Part shown: positions 1 to 5,258 of the stretch, in pieces
Layout of the letters: each line of letters starts with the position of its first letter
Numbering within the stretch: position 1 is the first letter of the stretch
DNA from: Balneolaceae bacterium
GTDB lineage: Bacteria; Bacteroidota; Rhodothermia; Balneolales; Balneolaceae
Reading direction: 5' to 3'
DNA length: 11,564 bases
Assembly (NCBI GenBank): GCA_003555185.1
Contig: PWFZ01000205.1
Span: 1 to 11,564 of the forward strand
Position numbers and translations under genes: made by a program
The notes under the pieces: generated by a model
What the model was told of the DNA's origin: nothing
The model's database searches: none
What the model saw: only the letters and a program-made list of their open reading frames with translations

Positions 1-420
1 GCCTTGTCCTTCGGGCAGTTTGGCTCGAAATTCGAAACGCCCATAACGCCAGTCTCCCTGATTTATCGTTCGAATACGAGCGGAGGTATAATCCATCCCC
101 TCATACGATTCATCACGCGCCACAATATGAAGCATCTCGTCTTCTATATATATATTTTCTTCGCGATCAGTATAATACTGGAGTTCATTATTCCCCCAGC
201 CCTGGAGCCCTTCAGACGCACCTGTTCCAAATTGATAAGACCATTTATCGGTGTCAAGCTCATCGGTTTCAAACTCATCCGACCAAACAAGCTGCCATTC
301 TAAATCTTCTTCTACCGGATCGTTCTCGCTATCATCAGATAGAGGGTCTGTATCACTACAGGAAAAGATGAACAGTAAAAAAGGTAATGCGATGAATAGT
401 GTTTTGAGAAAAGAGTTCAT
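1..420 (-). CDS. Glycoside hydrolase family 16 (laminarinase/beta-glucanase-like) lipoprotein, N-terminal part, cut by window edge
   Basis: The reverse complement of 1-420 is an unbroken 140-codon frame from an ATG at 420-418 that leaves the window, so no stop is seen. Residues 1-21 are a lipoprotein signal peptide: an FLK start, a hydrophobic core and lipobox IFSC with Cys21. A short acidic linker (about 22-41) follows. The start of a GH16 fold comes next: LVWSDEFE (44-51), LDTDKWSYQFGTG (55-67), GWGNNELQYYTDREEN (74-89), the SARIRT strand (113-118) and WRYGRFEFRAKLPEGQG (124-140). These are hallmark GH16 segments, usual in beta-1,3- or beta-1,3/1,4-glucanases. The catalytic ExDxxE motif normally lies just beyond this point and is outside the window, so activity cannot be judged. 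The family cleaves polysaccharides such as laminarin; a surface or periplasmic location is inferred from the lipobox. It is transcribed away from rplM. Family call sure; substrate unsure. Confidence 0.9.
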   Translation of the reverse strand, partial: MNSFLKTLFIALPFLLFIFSCSDTDPLSDDSENDPVEEDLEWQLVWSDEFETDELDTDKWSYQFGTGASEGLQGWGNNELQYYTDREENIYIEDEMLHIVARDESYEGMDYTSARIRTINQGDWRYGRFEFRAKLPEGQG

Positions 421-489
421 GTAAGTGCCTTAATTTCAGTTTAAATGTTATTTAAAAGTAATAAAAAAACTGAGCCGTAATAGTCTTAA

Positions 490-519
490 TTTGCTTGAAA
501 TTGGCCACCTTCAAGCAAA
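490..519. repeat. Perfect 10-bp hairpin in the GH16 upstream region
   Basis: Arms TTTGCTTGAA (490-499) and TTCAAGCAAA (510-519) are exact reverse complements around the 10-nt loop ATTGGCCACC. It lies 70 bp upstream of the GH16 start. No T-run follows on either strand, so it is not an intrinsic terminator. It could be an operator for a dimeric regulator or an mRNA leader hairpin; the sequence does not decide. Confidence 0.55.
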
Positions 520-651
520 ACGGCCGTATCCTCATCACCATCAATAAGTTCCATACCCTACATTAACGAAGAAATTGTTCATTCAATTAAATGTCAGTCA
601 GCCCCGGAGACATTACTTTTTCTGACTTAATTGTTTGCGATTCAAGTTATG

Positions 652-714
652 TTCAGGGTTCAGGGTTCAGGGTTCAGGGTTCAGGGTTCAGGGTTCAGGG
701 TTCAGGGTTCAGGG
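652..714. repeat. Heptamer tandem array, nine exact TTCAGGG units
   Basis: Unit starts are 652, 659, 666, 673, 680, 687, 694, 701 and 708, all identical and ending at 714, with one extra upstream G at 651. The plus strand carries nine GGG tracts separated by TTCA, which meets the usual G-quadruplex pattern (G3 with short loops) about twice over. The array ends 128 bp before the rplM start and 231 bp upstream of the GH16 start. Such perfect short tandem arrays can change copy number by slippage. Its function is unknown. Confidence 0.97.
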
Positions 715-772
715 AAAAATGTTCATTTCAATTGAGATGAAAGTGCATTGAGAAAAAAGGTATTTAATTCTA

Positions 773-803
773 TTGCAATACTACTTTTTTACCCTTATTT
801 TTA
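773..803 (+). promoter_or_regulatory. Weak candidate promoter for rplM-rpsI
   Basis: TTG at 773-775 and TATTTTTA at 796-803 are 20 bp apart, which resembles the Bacteroidota -33 TTG / -7 TAnnTTTG arrangement, but the -7 box lacks the final TTTG. The region is very AT-rich, so chance matches are likely. It is offered because it sits about 40 bp before the rplM GTG and no better match was seen. Confidence 0.25.
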
Positions 804-842
804 TCGACTTATCAATTTTGCAATTACAAAAAGAGATTTATC

Positions 843-1286
843 GTGAACACGATTAGCAATAAAACATACTCAGCTACACCTACTACTGTCGAAAAGAAGT
901 GGGTTATTATCGATGCAGAAGATCAGCCTTTAGGGCGACTAGGCACTAAAGCTGCTACAATTTTGCGTGGAAAAAACAAACCGGAATTTACTCCTCACCA
1001 GGATATTGGCGATAACGTTATCGTTATCAATGCCGAGAAGGTTAAATTGACGGGAAAGAAAATGACCCAGAAAACCTACTTCCGACACACAGGATATCCG
1101 GGTGGTGAAATATTTACATCTGCGGCGGATATGCTTGAAAAAGATCCGACTTCACTTGTAACACTCGCGATTAGAGGAATGCTTCCAAAAAATAAGCTTG
1201 GAAGAAAGATTCTCGGAAATCTTCGCGTATTTGCCGGTGCCGTACATCCACACACAGCGCAGCAACCTGAAAAAATTGACATCTAA
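843..1286 (+). CDS. rplM: 50S ribosomal protein L13 (uL13)
   Basis: A 147-residue early-assembly protein of the large ribosomal subunit that binds 23S rRNA. Seen motifs are LGRL (30-33), LRGK (41-44), the long basic segment around TGKK (70-73), TGYPGG (83-88), RGMLPKNKLG (111-120) and HPHTAQQP (135-142). These cover the whole uL13 fold; E. coli L13 has 142 residues. The start is a GTG. It is preferred because the leading MNTISNKTYSA matches the N-terminal extension usual in Bacteroidota-type L13, and no Shine-Dalgarno sequence marks any other start. The stop lies 6 bp before rpsI, the conserved rplM-rpsI pairing, so the two are almost certainly co-transcribed and translationally coupled. Confidence 0.97.
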   Translation: MNTISNKTYSATPTTVEKKWVIIDAEDQPLGRLGTKAATILRGKNKPEFTPHQDIGDNVIVINAEKVKLTGKKMTQKTYFRHTGYPGGEIFTSAADMLEKDPTSLVTLAIRGMLPKNKLGRKILGNLRVFAGAVHPHTAQQPEKIDI

Positions 1287-1292
1287 TTAAAC

Positions 1293-1679
1293 ATGGCGAA
1301 AGAAAATTACATAGGTCGCAGAAAGACATCCACAGCCCGCTTATATATTAAGCCGGGGAAAGGCGAATTCGTAGTAAACGATCAGCCACTGGAAGATTTC
1401 ATCAGCACGCAAGCCAGAATTAACGTTGCCAAGCTTCCTCTCGAAGTAACAGAGCTCGATGGCACATATGATATCAAAGTCACTGTTCGTGGCGGTGGCG
1501 TAACCGGTCAGGCCGGCGCTATCTCTTTGGCTCTTGCAAGAGCGTTGGACGATCTGAATGAAGACGTTCACGATAAGCTGAAAGCAGAAGGATTACTTAC
1601 CCGTGATGACAGAATGGTAGAGCGGAAAAAGTACGGTCAGCCAAAAGCGCGAAAGAAATTCCAGTTCTCTAAGCGATAA
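1293..1679 (+). CDS. rpsI: 30S ribosomal protein S9 (uS9)
   Basis: A 128-residue small-subunit protein of the 30S head. Its C-terminal tail reaches the P-site tRNA. Seen features are GRRKTSTAR (8-16), the glycine-rich GGGVTGQAGA loop (67-76), RDDRMVERKKYG (104-115) and the basic end KKFQFSKR (121-128), finishing with the conserved Lys-Arg that contacts tRNA. Length is normal for the family. The ATG follows the rplM stop by 6 bp and has no Shine-Dalgarno sequence, so translation probably relies on coupling or an unstructured start. A structured spacer toward rpsB begins about 15 bp after the stop. Confidence 0.97.
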   Translation: MAKENYIGRRKTSTARLYIKPGKGEFVVNDQPLEDFISTQARINVAKLPLEVTELDGTYDIKVTVRGGGVTGQAGAISLALARALDDLNEDVHDKLKAEGLLTRDDRMVERKKYGQPKARKKFQFSKR

Positions 1680-1693
1680 AAACAATTTTTATG

Positions 1694-1751
1694 GTACAGG
1701 GCGCAAGGCTCAGGAGGAAACTATTCGGTTTCTAAATTTCTTGCCCTGTAC
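1694..1751 (+). promoter_or_regulatory. Long stem-loop just after rpsI, candidate rpsB leader structure
   Basis: GTACAGGG (1694-1701) pairs exactly with CCCTGTAC (1744-1751). After a two-base bulge (CG, 1702-1703) the stem continues as CAAG (1704-1707) with CTTG (1740-1743). Within the loop, GGAAAC (1716-1721) pairs with GTTTCT (1728-1733, one G-U). No T-run follows, so it does not look like an intrinsic terminator. It starts 14 bases after the rpsI stop. Ribosomal protein genes are often controlled by such leader RNAs bound by their own product, and rpsB is known to be autoregulated in Proteobacteria. That role here is inference. It could also be a relic of a palindromic repeat. Confidence 0.5.
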
Positions 1752-1784
1752 ACCATTTACCGGTTCAATCCCTGCTTCTGCAAC

Positions 1785-1812
1785 TTGAACCTTGTAACCT
1801 GAGCCCTGAATC
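1785..1812 (-). repeat. Decayed heptamer repeats, opposite orientation to the 652-714 array
   Basis: TTGAACC (1785-1791), TTGTAACC (1792-1799), TGAGCCC (1800-1806) and TGAATC (1807-1812) line up as variants of TGAACCC, which is a rotation of the reverse complement of TTCAGGG. One exact CCCTGAA occurs at 1804-1810. CCTGAGCC (1798-1805) is also the exact complement of GGCTCAGG (1707-1714), which gives an alternative long-range pairing in the rpsB leader. The relation to the perfect array is inferred from word similarity only. Confidence 0.45.
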
Positions 1813-1844
1813 ACACATACGCAACGACCCTTCGCAGAGTGTTT

Positions 1845-1865
1845 CGTTCCGAAAATTTCGGAACG
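1845..1865 (+). promoter_or_regulatory. GC-rich hairpin in the rpsB leader
   Basis: CGTTCCG (1845-1851) and CGGAACG (1859-1865) form a perfect 7-bp stem around AAAATTT, extendable by G-U pairs on the outside. As DNA it is a 10-1-10 palindrome centred on one A. It lies 58 bases before the rpsB ATG, has no T-run, and could be part of an S2 autoregulatory leader or a dimeric protein site. Confidence 0.5.
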
Positions 1866-1923
1866 GGATTAGCGCCTTGGGAATGACTTGTGTAGAGGAC
1901 TAACTCAAAGACATAACTATATC

Positions 1924-2841
1924 ATGCCTAAAGCAGCAACAGTACAAGAACTATTGAAATCAGGTGCCCATTTCGGACACCTTACACGCCGTTGGAACCC
2001 TAAGATGAAAGAATTCATCTTTATGAACCGAAACGGTATTCACATCATCGACCTCAAGAAATCTCACCACTACCTACAGGAAGCACTCGATGAGGTAACA
2101 AAACTTGCCAGAGCCGGAAAAACAATTCTGTTTGTCGGTACAAAAAAGCAAGCTCAGGAAATTGTTAAAACAGAAGCTATCCGATGTGGCATGCCTTTTA
2201 TCACACACAGGTGGTTAGGCGGAATGCTTACAAACTTTGCAACTGTACGAAAAAGCATCTCTCGAATGGAAGAGATTGATCGAATGAGAAAAGACGGTAC
2301 CTACGAAGAGCTTACTAAAAAAGAAGGCTTGATGCTCGACAGAGAGCAGGAGAAACTGGAGCAAACCCTTGGTGGTATTGCTAACATGAACCGTATACCG
2401 GGCGCTATTTTTGTGGTTGACACCATCAAAGAAAGCATTGCAATGAATGAGGCTATCAAATTGAACATCCCTATTACGGCGATGATTGATACCAATAGTG
2501 ATCCTGATACACCTGATCATATCATCCCTGCAAATGATGATTCAGCAAGAACTATTCAGCTCATTACTGCACAAATTGCCGACGCTATAATTGAAGGCAA
2601 TGCAGAACGTGAAGCGCTGAAAGAAGAAGAGCTGATGGAAGAAGCTGCTACAGAATCAAAAACAGCCTCATCTGATGAAGGCGAAGATGAAACTCCTGTT
2701 GTTGCAAAACCAACAAAACGACGTAAGAGAAAGAAGCAAAAAGATGATTCTGATTCTTTAGAGCCCAATGACGCGAAAGCAGAAAAAAAAGCTGATACAG
2801 ATGCAGAAACTAAAACTGCTGATACTGAAGAAAAAGAATAG
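1924..2841 (+). CDS. rpsB: 30S ribosomal protein S2 (uS2) with long charged C-terminal tail
   Basis: A 305-residue small-subunit protein that joins the 30S late and is needed for bS1 docking in many bacteria. Conserved S2 segments are LLKSGAHFGH (10-19), RRWNPKM (22-28), FVGTKKQA (70-77), HRWLGGMLTNF (95-105), NRIPGAIFVVD (156-166), IPITAMIDTNSDPD (182-195) and IPANDDS (201-207). The core ends near residue 228. Residues 229-305 form a low-complexity tail rich in Glu, Asp and Lys, with a basic knot KRRKRKKQK at 265-273. I chose the ATG at 1924. An in-frame TTG at 1888 would add 12 residues unlike the family, whereas MPKAATVQELLKSGAHFGH is a typical N-terminus. No Shine-Dalgarno sequence is present. 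tsf follows after 29 bp, the near-universal rpsB-tsf pair. Confidence 0.97.
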   Translation: MPKAATVQELLKSGAHFGHLTRRWNPKMKEFIFMNRNGIHIIDLKKSHHYLQEALDEVTKLARAGKTILFVGTKKQAQEIVKTEAIRCGMPFITHRWLGGMLTNFATVRKSISRMEEIDRMRKDGTYEELTKKEGLMLDREQEKLEQTLGGIANMNRIPGAIFVVDTIKESIAMNEAIKLNIPITAMIDTNSDPDTPDHIIPANDDSARTIQLITAQIADAIIEGNAEREALKEEELMEEAATESKTASSDEGEDETPVVAKPTKRRKRKKQKDDSDSLEPNDAKAEKKADTDAETKTADTEEKE

Positions 2842-2860
2842 ACTAACAGTAATAGACTAA
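2837..2860 (+). repeat. 10-bp direct repeat across the rpsB stop
   Basis: AATAGACTAA occurs at 2837-2846, containing the rpsB TAG stop, and again at 2851-2860, with a 14-bp period. It looks like a small slippage duplication in the rpsB-tsf spacer. A functional role is not evident. Confidence 0.6.
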
Positions 2861-2870
2861 ATTTAAGACT

Positions 2871-3701
2871 ATGAGCATTAGTGCAAAAGATGTAAAAGAA
2901 CTGCGCGACAAAACTGGCGCAGGTATGATGGACTGTAAAAAAGCCCTCAAAGAATCCGGTGGCGATTTGGAGAAAGCCATTGAATTTTTACGGAAAAAAG
3001 GTCAAAAAGTATCTGAAAAGAGAGCTGACCGTGATGCAAATCAGGGTTTGATCCTCTCAAAAGTAAATGATGACAGAACAAAAGCTTCCTTTATCGAAGT
3101 AAATTGCGAAACAGACTTTGTGGCTCGTAATGAAGATTTCCAAAAGAAAGCCGGATCATTTCTGGATGTAGCTTTTGAAAAAGAGATCGGATCTGTTGCA
3201 GACCTTTATCAAGAAGAAATTGATGGGTTAACTATCGAGAAGCATCTTGAATCCATGGTTGGAAAAATTGGTGAGAAAATTGAAATCAACCGTGTAGTAT
3301 TCGCTCAAACAGACGGCGCTTTAGTGGATTATATCCACCCGGGAAATCAGCTGGGTGTTCTGGTTGAATTTGAAGGCGATGTTGATGCAGAAGTTATTGG
3401 TAAGAACGTAGCAATGCAGATTGCAGCAATGAATCCACTTGCGGTTACCCGTGATGGTGTTGATGCATCTGTTATCGACAAAGAGCTTGAAATTGCCAAG
3501 GATCAGCTCATCAACGAAGGAAAACCTGAAGAGATTGCTGAAAAAGCATCCAAAGGAAAACTTCGCCGCTTTTATGAAGAGCGAGTACTGTTAGAACAAA
3601 AATTCGTGAAAGACAATGGTATTTCCGTTAAAGAATACCTGGAGCAAAACGATGCTCCTCTCGTCAGGTCGTTCCATCGACTCCAACTTGGCGAATCATA
3701 A
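2871..3701 (+). CDS. tsf: Translation elongation factor Ts
   Basis: A 276-residue cytosolic guanine-nucleotide exchange factor that releases GDP from EF-Tu. The N-terminal UBA-like helical domain spans about 1-55 (VKELRDKTGAGMMDCKKAL, then DLEKAIEFLRKKG). The signature TDFVAR is at 81-86, and its Asp-Phe pair is the element known to enter the EF-Tu nucleotide site. The core continues through HPGNQLGVLVEF and QIAAMNPLAV to a C-terminal module ending near VRSFHRLQLGES. E. coli EF-Ts has 283 residues, so this is full length with no fusion. The ATG lies 29 bp after rpsB without a Shine-Dalgarno sequence. A strong terminator follows 14 bp after the stop, so it ends the ribosomal-protein transcript. 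Confidence 0.97.
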   Translation: MSISAKDVKELRDKTGAGMMDCKKALKESGGDLEKAIEFLRKKGQKVSEKRADRDANQGLILSKVNDDRTKASFIEVNCETDFVARNEDFQKKAGSFLDVAFEKEIGSVADLYQEEIDGLTIEKHLESMVGKIGEKIEINRVVFAQTDGALVDYIHPGNQLGVLVEFEGDVDAEVIGKNVAMQIAAMNPLAVTRDGVDASVIDKELEIAKDQLINEGKPEEIAEKASKGKLRRFYEERVLLEQKFVKDNGISVKEYLEQNDAPLVRSFHRLQLGES

Positions 3702-3714
3702 TTTATTTATTTTC

Positions 3715-3745
3715 AAAAGGCTGCCTTATCGGTAGCCTTTTTTTT
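3715..3745 (+). terminator. Rho-independent terminator after tsf
   Basis: AAAGGCTGCC (3716-3725) pairs with GGTAGCCTTT (3731-3740), ten pairs with one G-U, around the loop TTATC. An unbroken run of eight T at 3738-3745 ends the structure. It begins 14 bp after the tsf stop and 57 bp before pyrH, separating the translation genes from pyrH-frr or attenuating read-through into them. Confidence 0.9.
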
Positions 3746-3771
3746 ATCTATTAATTTCAAATCTTACCATA

Positions 3772-4497
3772 GTGGCAAATCAATATAAAAGGATCCTGCT
3801 CAAGCTGAGTGGAGAAGCCCTGCTGGGCGAACAAGGACATGGAATTGATGGGGATATTTTAAATCTCTATGCAAATGAAATTAAAGCCATACACGACGAA
3901 GGCATTGAAGTTTCAATTGTGATTGGTGGTGGGAATATATTTCGTGGAGTAAAAGGTGCCACAGAAGGAATGGACCGCGTTCAGGGCGATTATATGGGAA
4001 TGCTTGCAACCATGATTAATAGTATGGCCCTGCAAGATGCTATGGAAAGAAAAGGTGCTCAAACAAGATTGATGAGCGCCATTCGAATGGAAGAAATTGC
4101 AGAACCCTATATTCGCCGCAAAGCCGTGCGTCACCTTGAAAAAGGGCGCATCGTTATGTTTGGCGCCGGAACGGGAAACCCCTACTTCACTACGGATACC
4201 GCTGCATCACTTAGGGCGATTGAGATTGAATGTGATGTTATCTTAAAAGGCACAAGAGTGGATGGCATCTACGACTCGGATCCGGAAAAAAATCCCGATG
4301 CGAAAAGATACAGTACTATCACAGGAGACGAAGTGTTGGATAAAAGGCTCGATGTGATGGATTTGACAGCATTCACTTTATGCCGGGAAAATAAAACCCC
4401 CATTATTGTCTTTAATATGAATGTGCCACAAAATTTAAAGAAGGTTGTTTGCTCAACTGAAGATGTTGGTACACGCGTTGTTTGGGATGAAGAGTAG
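3772..4497 (+). CDS. pyrH: UMP kinase (uridylate kinase)
   Basis: A 241-residue bacterial UMP kinase of the amino-acid kinase family, phosphorylating UMP to UDP with ATP in pyrimidine nucleotide synthesis. It is normally a hexamer controlled by UTP and GTP. Seen motifs are the phosphate-binding KLSGEAL (11-17), GGGNIFRG (52-59), [19 protein letters not shown] (72-90), [13 protein letters not shown] (133-145), and [17 protein letters not shown] (155-171). Length equals E. coli PyrH. The start is GTG at 3772; [17 protein letters not shown] is the expected N-terminus and leaves no room for a longer form because the tsf terminator lies just upstream. No Shine-Dalgarno sequence and no clear promoter are visible in the 26 bp between terminator and start, so read-through from tsf or an overlapping promoter is likely. 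frr follows after 58 bp. Confidence 0.96.
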   Translation: MANQYKRILLKLSGEALLGEQGHGIDGDILNLYANEIKAIHDEGIEVSIVIGGGNIFRGVKGATEGMDRVQGDYMGMLATMINSMALQDAMERKGAQTRLMSAIRMEEIAEPYIRRKAVRHLEKGRIVMFGAGTGNPYFTTDTAASLRAIEIECDVILKGTRVDGIYDSDPEKNPDAKRYSTITGDEVLDKRLDVMDLTAFTLCRENKTPIIVFNMNVPQNLKKVVCSTEDVGTRVVWDEE

Positions 4498-4548
4498 ATT
4501 TCTTAAATTCATCAACCCAAAAGAAAACTTATTCAACTTTTAAGAAAT
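4498..4548 (+). repeat. 10-bp inverted repeat filling the pyrH-frr spacer
   Basis: ATTTCTTAAA (4498-4507) starts at the base after the pyrH stop. Its exact complement TTTAAGAAAT (4539-4548) ends 7 bases before the frr ATG, with a 31-nt loop. The stem is AT-rich and weak. It could hide or expose the frr start, but may be chance in an AT-rich spacer. Confidence 0.4.
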
Positions 4549-4555
4549 AGGCGTT

Positions 4556-5125
4556 ATGATCCCCGAGAACCTACAACTCATCATAGACACTGCAAAAGAG
4601 AGCATGGCGGAAGCCGTCATTTTTTGTAAGAAAGAATTTTCGCATATCCGTGCCGGTAAAGCCTCACCGGCCATTTTGGACAATGTAAAGGTTGAATATT
4701 ACGGCACAAAAACGCCTCTTAATCAACTCGCTAATGTTAGTGCACCGGACGCAAGACTTCTCACCGTACAACCTTTCGACAAGGGGGCAACAAGTGATAT
4801 CGAAAAAGCAATTATGTCTGCCGGTTTGGGATTAAACCCAAGTAATGACGGAACGATCATCCGAATTCCTCTTCCAATATTATCAGAAGAGAGAAGAAAG
4901 GACCTGGTTAAATTGGCAAAAGAAACCGCTGAAAATGCACGCATCAGCATTCGAAACACCCGACGAGATGCTAATGATGAGATTAAAAGCACAGTACAGG
5001 AAGAGTCTTTACCCGAAGATTCCCGTTTCGAAGCTGAAGAGCTAATTCAGAAGCACACCAATAATTATATTGCCAAAGTAGAAGAGCTACTTGATGTGAA
5101 AGAAAAAGAGATCATGACAGTTTAG
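4556..5125 (+). CDS. frr: Ribosome recycling factor
   Basis: A 189-residue cytosolic factor that, with EF-G, splits post-termination ribosomes. Domain I (three-helix bundle) is formed by the N-terminal helix and the helices after about residue 107. Domain II lies between them. Seen signatures are FSHIRAGKASPAILDNVKVEYYG (positions 28-50; conserved Arg32 and Gly34), TPLNQLANVSAPDARLLTVQPFD (53-75), PLPILSEERRKDLVK (105-119) and ISIRNTRRDAN (130-140). The last includes the conserved Arg residues of domain I. Length is normal (E. coli 185). The ATG at 4556 gives MIPENLQ; a weak AGG lies upstream. It follows pyrH by 58 bp, the conserved pyrH-frr pair, and is closed by a terminator 25 bp after its stop. 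Confidence 0.96.
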   Translation: MIPENLQLIIDTAKESMAEAVIFCKKEFSHIRAGKASPAILDNVKVEYYGTKTPLNQLANVSAPDARLLTVQPFDKGATSDIEKAIMSAGLGLNPSNDGTIIRIPLPILSEERRKDLVKLAKETAENARISIRNTRRDANDEIKSTVQEESLPEDSRFEAEELIQKHTNNYIAKVEELLDVKEKEIMTV

Positions 5126-5150
5126 CATTTCTATTTTTTTAGAATCTCCC

Positions 5151-5185
5151 AAAAAGTCACGCTTATAATATGCGCTGACTTTTTT
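5151..5185 (+). terminator. Rho-independent terminator after frr
   Basis: AAAAAGTCA (5151-5159) pairs with TGACTTTTT (5176-5184). The inner CGC (5160-5162) pairs with GCG (5172-5174), leaving one bulged C (5175) and a 9-nt loop. Six T at 5180-5185 close it. The A-run on the left arm lets it work on the minus strand as well. It lies between frr and smc and supports a separate smc transcript. Confidence 0.85.
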
Positions 5186-5258
5186 ATATTCTGCATGGCA
5201 CTATTTCGACATCCGCCTATTTAGCTCACTGGTCCGCATTACCTTATCCAACTGATAG

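Larger units (their letters stand above)
421..842. other. Divergent intergenic region between the GH16 gene and rplM
   Basis: This 422-bp AT-rich spacer separates the minus-strand GH16 gene from the plus-strand ribosomal protein operon, so promoters for both must lie in it. Visible inside are a perfect hairpin (490-519), a TTCAGGG tandem array (652-714) and a weak rplM promoter candidate (773-803). I see no convincing small gene or RNA gene here, and no convincing promoter for the GH16 gene. Confidence 0.7.

Noticed and set aside
4..303. A 99-codon plus-strand open frame at the left edge
   Set aside because: It lies antisense to the clear GH16 reading frame and its translation resembles no family; it is a shadow.
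500..509. ATTGGCCACC occurring also at 11383-11392
   Set aside because: Shared 10-mers are expected many times by chance in a window of this length, and the flanks do not match.
652..714. CRISPR array
   Set aside because: The units are 7 bp in head-to-tail contact with no spacers.
1694..1755. tRNA-like gene: GTACAGGG/CCCTGTAC followed by A and CCA looks like an acceptor stem with its end
   Set aside because: Only 62 nt, with no T-arm GGTTCRANNCC, no D-arm and no anticodon stem in the right places; the stem also continues inward past acceptor length.
1888..1923. TTG start of rpsB giving a 317-residue protein
   Set aside because: The 12 extra residues are unlike S2 N-termini, while the ATG at 1924 starts the conserved MPKAATVQELLKSGAHFGH segment.
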